DNA of 59,548 nt from assembly GCA_016192995.1 (NCBI GenBank), contig JACPTB010000009.1:1-59548 (forward strand), given 5' to 3'. The notes under the pieces were generated by a model that saw only the letters and a program-made list of their open reading frames with translations, did no database searches and was not told the origin of the DNA. The translations under genes were made by a program, and so were the position numbers. Source of the stretch: Candidatus Woesearchaeota archaeon (GTDB lineage Archaea > Nanobdellota > Nanobdellia > Woesearchaeales > DSVV01). Below are positions 37,228 through 44,766 of this stretch, piece by piece. Within the stretch, counting starts at the first letter, position 1. Each line of letters opens with the position of its first letter.

Positions 37228-38943
37228 CTATCTTGGCTTAATTTCAACATCCATCTTTATAATTTCTAAAGGTGTGGTTATTGGCTCAATTTTAATGCCG
37301 TTATTGCCATCTACAACAAACGGAGAAATATCTCGCACATATTCATCATCAAACGTGTTTATTTCAAAGCGATGACCATTGACAAATACCTTTGCTGCTT
37401 TCTTTTCCTGATCATCAAAGAATTTGAATTTAATCTGAATAATATATTCAGGTCTTAATACAGGAACTTGCAGCACTTTATTAGTTATGTCTGTTACACA
37501 GACAAAACCTGTTGGATCTTTTGTTTGATAACCTGTTGGGCAGGCTTCACATTGGCTTTGGCTAATAGACTGCATGCAAATACTTTCTACACCAAATTTT
37601 GGAACATCATTGCACCAATAATTCTGTTTATCTTCAGCAAAGCAGCAATCTTTATCGTAATTTCTATTGCAGCCTGCAGGACATAAGCCATCACTATCAT
37701 CACCACATTGGCTTTTACATTCTTTGACTGGTTTTGCAAGCTCATCTTCATAACCAGATTTGCAGTCATTGCATTGTTCTAGTTTAATCACTGATCTGCA
37801 GCGCAAGCTTTCGTCATCAGGAACTAGATCGCACCATGCTTTTGCTCCGGTTGCAAAACAGCAATCCTTATCCAAATCTTCATCGCAATTATTTGGGCAA
37901 ATGCCATCTACTTCTCCACATAATGGTCCGTAAAATCCTTTGTCTTTTTTGTCAAAAGCAAAGGTAAATAATTGACTAGGCAGTTCAAAATATTGTGTTG
38001 GTAAAATCTGTTTTTTTAATCTAGTATGTACCTTGATCTGCTGCAGCGTGTAAAACCCTTTTTGGGTGCCGAAAACAATAATATTGCTTCCTGGTGTAAG
38101 AACTTCAGGTGAAAATTCAATAACATTCATTTGCGTGCATGCAGGAATACTTCCATAAATATTCTGGTTGTTAATAAAAATATCTAATTTTCCTACACTC
38201 AATTCTGTGCAATCAGGGAAAAATTCGAGCTGTACAGTTTCAAGATTATATTTTTCAGTATCTGATATGGTAAAACTATTTTTACTTGCCTGCTGCGCAA
38301 CGTCAGTGTACTGACCAGAGACAAGGAGATTTTGTAATTGGTATTCATTGCTAGCCCAAAACTCCCAGCCAACACTGCTCACACTTATACTAAGCTTGTT
38401 TTCAGGTTTTAATAAACCTTTGTCTAAGGGAATTGGTTGTAAATTCTTAACTGGACCATCGAAAATAGTTTTATCATTTAATGAAAGCATTAACCTTCCC
38501 CTGCTTTTGGTCACTTGGGCAGATAAAAGAACGCTTTCAGTATGTTCAAGATCAGAGATAGTAAAATATATCTCTTTGAATTGCTGGTCAAAAGCACTAT
38601 TCTTTACATAGACTGCTTGTTCTTGTTTTATTGCAACAGCATTTGTTGTGGTGTAGAGGCTAATAGCAGGAATAGGATGATCAAATTCTGTTGTTTTCAA
38701 GTAATCGATTCTTCCTGGTGCCAAGCTTAAGATAGAAGTATTAAGTTTTCCTTGACCATAACCATATCCTGGTTGTCCAGGCGTTAAAGCTTTATAGCCG
38801 CTAGTCTCAGGCAATGGTTGATTTTCAAGCAATGCTTCCCTATAATCGGGAGGTAGTAATAATAAGTAAATGATGATAAATCCACCTATGATAAGTACTA
38901 ATGCTGCTGCTGCTGAAGCACTTTGTGCTTGTTTATAGTTCAC
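37228..38943 (-). CDS. Membrane-anchored exterior protein with two Cys-rich repeats
   Basis: 571 aa. One N-terminal helix (about 10-31) anchors an exterior chain. Residues about 60-330 are beta-sandwich-like; then two Cys-rich repeats of about 60 residues (CGEVDGICPNNCDEDLDKDCC and CGDDSDGLCPAGCNRNYDKDCC cores, split here), then a last beta domain. The GDGxCPxxCxxxxDxDCC pattern could bind Ca2+ or form disulfides. Start is GTG with an AGAAGGTGAAG ribosome site. Probably a surface structural or adhesion protein. Confidence 0.7.
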   Translation of the reverse strand: MNYKQAQSASAAAALVLIIGGFIIIYLLLLPPDYREALLENQPLPETSGYKALTPGQPGYGYGQGKLNTSILSLAPGRIDYLKTTEFDHPIPAISLYTTTNAVAIKQEQAVYVKNSAFDQQFKEIYFTISDLEHTESVLLSAQVTKSRGRLMLSLNDKTIFDGPVKNLQPIPLDKGLLKPENKLSISVSSVGWEFWASNEYQLQNLLVSGQYTDVAQQASKNSFTISDTEKYNLETVQLEFFPDCTELSVGKLDIFINNQNIYGSIPACTQMNVIEFSPEVLTPGSNIIVFGTQKGFYTLQQIKVHTRLKKQILPTQYFELPSQLFTFAFDKKDKGFYGPLCGEVDGICPNNCDEDLDKDCCFATGAKAWCDLVPDDESLRCRSVIKLEQCNDCKSGYEDELAKPVKECKSQCGDDSDGLCPAGCNRNYDKDCCFAEDKQNYWCNDVPKFGVESICMQSISQSQCEACPTGYQTKDPTGFVCVTDITNKVLQVPVLRPEYIIQIKFKFFDDQEKKAAKVFVNGHRFEINTFDDEYVRDISPFVVDGNNGIKIEPITTPLEIIKMDVEIKPR

Positions 38944-39012
38944 AACTTCACCTTCTTTTAAAAATGTTCTAGGGTTTCTGATATATATATGTTTCTATGT
39001 TTCTTAAGTATT

Positions 39013-40026
39013 TTATTTGTTTAAATTTTCAATTCTTTTTGCTATCTCCTCTTTTGAAGGCAAGTATTGGGATATGTTTTTGGGGAGTGAAGAGGTAATC
39101 CTATATGTTGAAACACCTATAGGTTTTTTAACTTCTTTTAATGCATATTCAACAACAGTTTTATCTTTGCTCTTGCAGATAATGATCCCAATAGAAGGAT
39201 TTTCATTCTCTAATTTTAGCTTTTCATCCAATATAGATAGGTAAAACTGCATTTTCCCAGCAAACTCTGGGGCAAATTCTCCTATTTTTAATTCAATTGC
39301 GACTAAACACTTTAGCTTCCTATGATATAACAATAAATCAATAAAGTATTCTTTATCCTTAATTTCAATACGGTATTGGCTCCCAATAAAGCAAAAATAG
39401 CTCCCCATTTCTCCTAAAAAAGATTTAACTCTTGCAATTAAAGCGGTTTCAAGTTCTTTTTCTGAATGTTCTTCATTTAATTCCAAAAAATCAAAAGTGT
39501 ACTCATCTTTTAATGCTAATTTTGCTTGATGTTTGTATTTTGCTGGAAGCGATTTGTCAAAATTAGTCTGGCTTAACATATATTTTTCATAAGATTGGTT
39601 TTCAACTTGATGAATCAAGATATCTTTTGTCCAGCCAAATTTTTTAACCATTGTTATATAAAACTCTCTTTCAAGCTCGTCTTTGCACTTTTCCATTATA
39701 ATGATATTCTTTGTCCAGCTGATTTCTCGCACTAATGGTGCGAGTTTTTCATTATCCCTATAACTTAAGTAAAAAGTTCTCATTCTCCAAAGATTTGGTG
39801 AAGAAAATCCCTTTATCCCAGGATATTCTGCCTGTAAATCTTTAGCTACATTTTCCACAATGGCTTTACCCCATTCTTGTTTTCTTACTATTTTCTTTCC
39901 AATATCCCAATAAAGCCCGATTAACTCCTTATTGACTGATTTTAACGCATCGTACTGCGCAGACCTTATTCTTTCTTTTATTTCAGCAATAAATACGCTA
40001 TATTCTTTATTTCGCATAGTTTTCAT
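39013..40026 (-). CDS. DUF1016/YhcG-family PD-(D/E)XK nuclease
   Basis: 337 aa. N-terminal DUF1016 region (NKELIGLYWDIGKKIVRKQ, GFSSPNLWRMRTFY, LAPLVREISWTKNIIIMEK in pieces) and a C-terminal nuclease core with the acidic pair FIDLLLYHRKL and ELK (VAIELKIGEF). Such proteins cluster with restriction and other defence genes. Its ATG overlaps the stop of the type IIG-like gene by four bases, so both act in one system. It might nick or process DNA modified or recognised by its partner. Confidence 0.85.
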   Translation of the reverse strand: MKTMRNKEYSVFIAEIKERIRSAQYDALKSVNKELIGLYWDIGKKIVRKQEWGKAIVENVAKDLQAEYPGIKGFSSPNLWRMRTFYLSYRDNEKLAPLVREISWTKNIIIMEKCKDELEREFYITMVKKFGWTKDILIHQVENQSYEKYMLSQTNFDKSLPAKYKHQAKLALKDEYTFDFLELNEEHSEKELETALIARVKSFLGEMGSYFCFIGSQYRIEIKDKEYFIDLLLYHRKLKCLVAIELKIGEFAPEFAGKMQFYLSILDEKLKLENENPSIGIIICKSKDKTVVEYALKEVKKPIGVSTYRITSSLPKNISQYLPSKEEIAKRIENLNK

Positions 40027-42740
40027 TTCAGGCTTTCCTCAATGATTTTCTGTTCTTCTTTAGTTATTCCATAAATATTATAGACTTCTTGGTCTATCTC
40101 ATCATCTAATTTCTGGATTTCTTTTTCTAAACGAGCTTTTTCATCAGTTTGTTTGTTTTTGATTTCGTTCAGGCGTTTGTTTAGAGAAAGAATTTTATCT
40201 ATTAATAAGATTATTTTTGCTTCTAAATCTTTATCTCTTTTCTTAAAAATAGGGAATAGTTTTAATTCCTTCACTTTAAACTGAGGAAACAATTTTCTCT
40301 GAAGTTTTCCGAATTTATTAAAAAACCAGTAACTTATTAGTTTAGAATTAATAACTCCGAGAATTAATTTAGAATGATATGCTCTAAAATTAAATATAAC
40401 CATGCTGTTAATATCGTGTAGCACTTCCCTGTTAGTTAATACTGCATTAATACAATAAGGTAATTTAGATGGTATTTGTCTAACTAATATCCTCTCGCCA
40501 TTAAATGGAACAGATTTTCTTGGTTCCGCCAAGAAATCTCCGTACTTAAGAAATTCTCCAGACCAAGATAAAATATATCTACCGACATCTTTCCCTTCTA
40601 AATAAGGATAATACTCTTTTGATAATCTTTGTTTTGAATGAAATTTTCTATTTTTCTTAACATCTTCAGTTTGTTTTGGGACACCTTTTCCAACTTGATA
40701 CGCCTTTAAACCTGTTGAAACATTAGAGATATCTTTTAATGAAGTGGAGTTATTCTCTATTTTTGTGATTATACCTAAACTTTTTCTATTTTTTAACAAA
40801 GGAATATTAATTATATTATTATTTTTCTCAAACTCATTCCATCTAAATTTGCCTATTTCTTCTAATTTTCTTTCTCTCATTTCTGCTAGAGAAATTTTAT
40901 TTGGTGTTCCTTTTTTTAGAATAATGATACATGTATCAACATTAGCCTCCTCAAATACTTTATTGAAAAAATTTATTATATGTAAATCAGAACAATTCTT
41001 TAAGATAAATTCTCTAAACGTAGAAAAAGTTTCTATAGTTAACCAATTATTAGGAATTATAAATCCAAGAAACCCCCCATGTTTAAGTAATTCATATGCT
41101 CTTTCAACAAATAATCCATATGTATTCAACTGATATTTCTGGAGTTTATATTTTTTATAATAATATGTTTTTTCTTCGTCATTGAATTTTTGATTTCTTG
41201 CAAAAATATAAGGCGGATTCCCAATCACAACATCAAAACCCCCATTCTTTATAATATCTTTAAATTCATTTTCCCATTTGAAAGCCCTATCACCAGCAAT
41301 AGTAGAATCATCAATCAAACTATTTCCAACCTTAATATTCTCCTGCAATGTTGGTAATCTGTGCTTTTTCTCCGCAGTTTTTAACAGCAAATTTAATTGA
41401 GCTATCTCCACAGCCTTTGTATCTAAATCAACACCAAAAATATTTTCTTTTAAGATTTCAACTTTTCTTCCATAACTTGCAGAGGCTCCAGTTAAATCAA
41501 GCTTAGTTTGAGCTATTTCTCCATTTTTCTTTTTATCTAAAGTAACTAGATAATCAAAAGCTTTCATTAAAAAAGAACCAGAACCACATGCAGGATCTAA
41601 AACTTTAATGTTTTTTAAATCGAATTTCTTATCTTTAGCTAGCTCACCAATAGTATTTTTTACAATATAATCAACAACGTAAGTAGGAGTGTAATATATT
41701 CCTTGCTCTTTTCTATGCGCTCTTCCTTCTGTCAAACTTGCTCGTTTTGCTGTTTTCTTTAGTATATGCCCTAAATACTGTTCATAGATATTTCCAAGAA
41801 CATCAGCATCAAGAGCAGAAAAGTCATAATGAACTGTATTATCAGACGTTTTAAATAATCCATAAATTATCTTTTCAATAATTTCATCATCTATTACAAC
41901 TTCTTCACAAAGATGGGGACTGAATAATTTGCTGTTGTAAGTGTCATCAATACTTCTAAAAACATCATTTAACTTTTTACAAATCTTTTTATTCGTATTT
42001 TCCCTTATCAAAGACTGCAAGATAGGCGCTTCTAATTGTTTATCTTCAAGAGTTCTAATGAATATTAGTCTATCAATAATTCTTTGGACAGATTCTTCCA
42101 AATCTTCTTCAGTAAGGTTTTTTGAAGCATTATTTTTCAGGATATTTTTGGTTAGTAATTCCCTAAATCTTGTTAAGTCACTAAGAAGTTGTTTATCTAC
42201 GGGGATTTTCTTTGCTTTTTTACCCCATTTTTCAGCTTCTTTGTCTATTAATCCAAGCTCTAAACTTTCCCTTGATAAAAGCCACAATTGTTCAAAATTA
42301 TCCAAAAACTGGTTACAGTTTATTGAAAAGAATTGGTTTTGTAAGTAATTAATCGATTTCCATTCTGCATTAAAGACTTTTATCCCCTCAAAGTCTGTTA
42401 GGACAGCCCATACAGCACCCTTATGCCATGCATAATTTATTGACTGTTCTGCAAACTCTTTTTTGCTTAAATCTTCCCTAAGTGCTTTAGCTTCAAGAAA
42501 TAATTTTGGTATTCCTTCAATCCTAAAAGCATAATCTACTCTTCCTTTTGATATTTTTTCTTCAGCAGTAACCTCATCACCATCTTCAACGCTCCAACCC
42601 AAAGCACGAAAGAGAGGAAGAATAAAATCTTTCTTTGTCATTTCTTCATTATAAGATTTAACTTTTCCAGACTCCGCTAATCTATTATATTTCTCTACTA
42701 ACTTCCTTACTTCTTCTTTTCCTTGCTCTTTTGTTATCAT
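40023..42740 (-). CDS. Type IIG-like restriction-modification enzyme (nuclease + N6-adenine methylase)
   Basis: 905 aa fusion. N-terminal HsdR_N-like nuclease with Asp69 (RVDYAF) and Glu83-Lys85 (LEAK); a helical linker; N6-adenine methylase with motif I LDPACGSGSF (381-390) and motif IV NPPY (508-511); and a C-terminal target-recognition domain (about 630-830) ending in a coiled coil. Intact catalytic residues suggest both cutting and methylation. Starts within the stop of a 47-aa zinc-ribbon gene and overlaps a DUF1016 gene at its end. Confidence 0.9.
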   Translation of the reverse strand: MITKEQGKEEVRKLVEKYNRLAESGKVKSYNEEMTKKDFILPLFRALGWSVEDGDEVTAEEKISKGRVDYAFRIEGIPKLFLEAKALREDLSKKEFAEQSINYAWHKGAVWAVLTDFEGIKVFNAEWKSINYLQNQFFSINCNQFLDNFEQLWLLSRESLELGLIDKEAEKWGKKAKKIPVDKQLLSDLTRFRELLTKNILKNNASKNLTEEDLEESVQRIIDRLIFIRTLEDKQLEAPILQSLIRENTNKKICKKLNDVFRSIDDTYNSKLFSPHLCEEVVIDDEIIEKIIYGLFKTSDNTVHYDFSALDADVLGNIYEQYLGHILKKTAKRASLTEGRAHRKEQGIYYTPTYVVDYIVKNTIGELAKDKKFDLKNIKVLDPACGSGSFLMKAFDYLVTLDKKKNGEIAQTKLDLTGASASYGRKVEILKENIFGVDLDTKAVEIAQLNLLLKTAEKKHRLPTLQENIKVGNSLIDDSTIAGDRAFKWENEFKDIIKNGGFDVVIGNPPYIFARNQKFNDEEKTYYYKKYKLQKYQLNTYGLFVERAYELLKHGGFLGFIIPNNWLTIETFSTFREFILKNCSDLHIINFFNKVFEEANVDTCIIILKKGTPNKISLAEMRERKLEEIGKFRWNEFEKNNNIINIPLLKNRKSLGIITKIENNSTSLKDISNVSTGLKAYQVGKGVPKQTEDVKKNRKFHSKQRLSKEYYPYLEGKDVGRYILSWSGEFLKYGDFLAEPRKSVPFNGERILVRQIPSKLPYCINAVLTNREVLHDINSMVIFNFRAYHSKLILGVINSKLISYWFFNKFGKLQRKLFPQFKVKELKLFPIFKKRDKDLEAKIILLIDKILSLNKRLNEIKNKQTDEKARLEKEIQKLDDEIDQEVYNIYGITKEEQKIIEESLK

Positions 42741-42880
42741 TTTTTCTCGCTCTTTCTGGGTACATTCCAGTAAGGACTTTTACAGGTTGGGCAAACTTTT
42801 GGTTCCTCTGTTGTTTCTCGAGGAACCCATTTATGTTCGCAACGTTCACAAACATAACCTTCTAATTTAATCTTTCCCAT
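42737..42880 (-). CDS. 47-aa zinc-ribbon micro-protein
   Basis: Reads MGKIKLEGYVCERCEHKW... with two pairs, CERC (11-14) and CPTC (about 30-33), followed by KSPYWNVPR and a basic tail. The TGA stop overlaps the ATG of the restriction-methylase gene, so translation is coupled. A TATA-like CTTATATAC lies upstream. Similar CKSPYW-type ribbons are frequent small archaeal proteins of unknown role; here it may regulate or bind DNA for the restriction module. Confidence 0.8.
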   Translation of the reverse strand: MGKIKLEGYVCERCEHKWVPRETTEEPKVCPTCKSPYWNVPRKSEKK

Positions 42881-42976
42881 AGTGAGTAGTTATATCCTCT
42901 TTAGTATATAAGTTTTACTATGATACTAACTGAAAGATTCAGATACTTTTATAATCTTCTATACTTTTTATGTTGT

Positions 42977-44035
42977 ATGAAAATAATTCATCAAGATCTA
43001 AAAAAAGGCCAATTAAAGGCTCAAGTGGAAAATAATGATGATTTATGGTATTTAAGCAGTATTATTGAAGAATATGATATATTCAAAAGCAAAACTCTGA
43101 GAAAAATCAAGCTCAGTGATGGTGGAGAGAGGAACACAAAAGTGTTTACCAAAGTAATTTTGATTTCTCTTGCCGTAGAAAAAGTAGAATTCCATAAATA
43201 CACTAACCTGCTTCGTGTTTCTGGAAAAACTATTGAAGGCACTGATGATGTCCCACGGGGAGTTTATCATACGTTTACCCTGGAACCAGGGACGTTATTT
43301 ACCTTGACTAAAGAGCGTTTTTTGCGTTACCATATTGACAAACTCAATGAAGCAAAACAACAGCAAAAAAGCCATATTCTGATCTGTGTTTTTGACCGCG
43401 AAGAAGCAATGTTTGCGCTGCTTAAAAAATATGGATATGATATATTAAGTGAATTAAAAGGAGCAGTGATGAAAAAAGCAAATCCTGAAAAAATTAAAGA
43501 AACTTTTTATCAAGAGATTGTTGAGCAATTACGTGCTTATGATCAAAAATATGGCATAACAAAAATAGTGATTGGCAGCCCTGCTTTCTGGAAGGAATAT
43601 CTTTTGGAAGTTCTTGAGCAAGATCCTTTGGCTAAAAAAGTATTGCTAGCATCATGTAATCATGTTGGCAAAAGCGGTATAGCTGAGGTTTTAAAGCGAA
43701 CAGAAGTTGTCCAGGCATTAAAAGACGACAGAATTATCCAAGAAATGCATCTCGTCGAAGCACTGAAATTAGGAATAGCAAAAGATGATAAAGCAGTGTA
43801 TGGTTTTAAAGATGTTCAGCATACTGCTGAAGTTGGCGCAGTTGCTCAATTATTGCTCACTGATGCCTTTATTCAGAAATTACGCAGTGAAGGAAAATAT
43901 CATGCTCTTGATCATGTTATGAAACTTGTTGATAGTATGCAGGGTGAAATTCGTATCATCAGCACTGACCATGAAGGCGGGCAAGAGTTGCAGGGTTTGG
44001 GAGGAATTGGCGCTTTGCTGAGATATAAAGTGTAA
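42977..44035 (+). CDS. pelA: mRNA surveillance protein pelota
   Basis: 352 aa, three domains: SmD-like N-terminal (MKIIHQDLKKGQLK, LRVSGKTIEGTDDVPRG), a central eRF1-like domain (IVIGSPAFWKEYLLE) and a C-terminal L7Ae-like domain ending STDHEGGQELQGLGGIGALLR. Rescues stalled ribosomes in archaea with aEF1A. I use the ATG at 42977; TTTTATAATC lies about 25 bp upstream. The stop codon is inside the left duplication of a palindromic element. Confidence 0.95.
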   Translation: MKIIHQDLKKGQLKAQVENNDDLWYLSSIIEEYDIFKSKTLRKIKLSDGGERNTKVFTKVILISLAVEKVEFHKYTNLLRVSGKTIEGTDDVPRGVYHTFTLEPGTLFTLTKERFLRYHIDKLNEAKQQQKSHILICVFDREEAMFALLKKYGYDILSELKGAVMKKANPEKIKETFYQEIVEQLRAYDQKYGITKIVIGSPAFWKEYLLEVLEQDPLAKKVLLASCNHVGKSGIAEVLKRTEVVQALKDDRIIQEMHLVEALKLGIAKDDKAVYGFKDVQHTAEVGAVAQLLLTDAFIQKLRSEGKYHALDHVMKLVDSMQGEIRIISTDHEGGQELQGLGGIGALLRYKV

Positions 44036-44037
44036 GA

Positions 44038-44245
44038 AGCTCTGGTGAAAATGTAGTTTTTGGCATCTTTTGGTGAGGCTCTTTAAGTTTTCGTGCGGGG
44101 ATTTTTCGGATTTCCAGAGAGAAAAATCCAATAAAATAAATCCATCAAAAGCCGAACTGATGTCACCTGAATCCGAAGGATCTCAGGGATTAAAAATAGT
44201 GATTTTTAATAAAACCGAGGCTATGCCGAGATTTTCACCAGAGCC
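44038..44245. repeat. Diverged palindromic MITE-like element, GCTCTGG ends, K1-like core
   Basis: 208 bp. Ends (A)GCTCTGGTGAAAATGTAG / GATTTTCACCAGAGCC; flanks AGTGTAAGA (44029-44037) and ATAGTAAGA (44246-44254) match at 7 of 9. Its core keeps the GGATTTTTC/GAAAAATCC hairpin, but the stem pair AGCT/AGCT of other copies is GGCT/AGCC here. It sits between pelA and msrB and is the oldest-looking copy. Confidence 0.78.
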
Positions 44246-44270
44246 ATAGTAAGAGGTATTGATAAACAAC

Positions 44271-44633
44271 ATGGAACGAAAATTAACCTCAGAACAATAT
44301 CATGTGTTACGAGAAAAAGGCACTGAACCGGCTTTTACGGGCAAGTATGTGCATACTAAAGAGAAAGGTAGGTATAGATGCGCTGGATGTGGAAATATAT
44401 TGTTTAATTCAGATACTAAATTTGATTCAGGAACTGGATGGCCAAGTTTTTCTGATCCTGCTAACAAACAGAATATTGTTCTTAAAGATGATGTTAGTCA
44501 TGGTATGCATAGAGTCGAGGTTTTGTGCAGGAAATGCAGCGGACATTTAGGACATGTATTTGATGACGGTCCAGGAAAAACAGGAAAAAGGTATTGTATT
44601 AATTCTTGCGTTTTGAATTTTGAGAAGAAATAA
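44271..44633 (+). CDS. msrB: Peptide methionine-(R)-S-oxide reductase MsrB
   Basis: About 120 aa. Repairs oxidised methionine. Seen: zinc pairs CAGC and CRKC, GTGWPSF, RVEVLCRKCSGHLGHVFDDGP and catalytic Cys in RYCINS. The ATG at 44271 (MERKLTSEQY) is preferred, with an AAGAGGT ribosome site about 14 bp upstream. The adjacent palindromic element separates it from pelA and may supply its TATA (ATTAAAAATAG near 44198). Confidence 0.94.
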   Translation: MERKLTSEQYHVLREKGTEPAFTGKYVHTKEKGRYRCAGCGNILFNSDTKFDSGTGWPSFSDPANKQNIVLKDDVSHGMHRVEVLCRKCSGHLGHVFDDGPGKTGKRYCINSCVLNFEKK

Positions 44634-44660
44634 TATCATGCAAGAGCTACCAAATTATTT

Positions 44661-44672
44661 TCACCGCGGTGA
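44661..44672. promoter_or_regulatory. Palindromic candidate operator
   Basis: TCACCGCGGTGA is a perfect 12-bp palindrome, GC-rich in AT-rich surroundings, 13 bp upstream of the TATA-like TATTTATAAA (44685-44694) of the surface operon. Position suits an activator or repressor dimer. Confidence 0.45.
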
Positions 44673-44718
44673 TTAACCTGACAATATTTATAAACAACAA
44701 AATATAGAATTTCTTTTA

Positions 44719-44751
44719 GAGAACTTTGCAAGTATTTTGCAAAGTTCTCTT
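44719..44751 (+). promoter_or_regulatory. 5'-leader hairpin of the surface operon
   Basis: AGAGAACTTTGCAA (44719-44732) and TTGCAAAGTTCTCT (44738-44751) form a perfect 14-bp stem with a five-base loop. It begins about 25 bp after the TATA box, so the mRNA should start with this hairpin. The ribosome site AAAGAGG follows it. Confidence 0.65.
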
Positions 44752-44766
44752 CAAAAGAGGTAGCAT

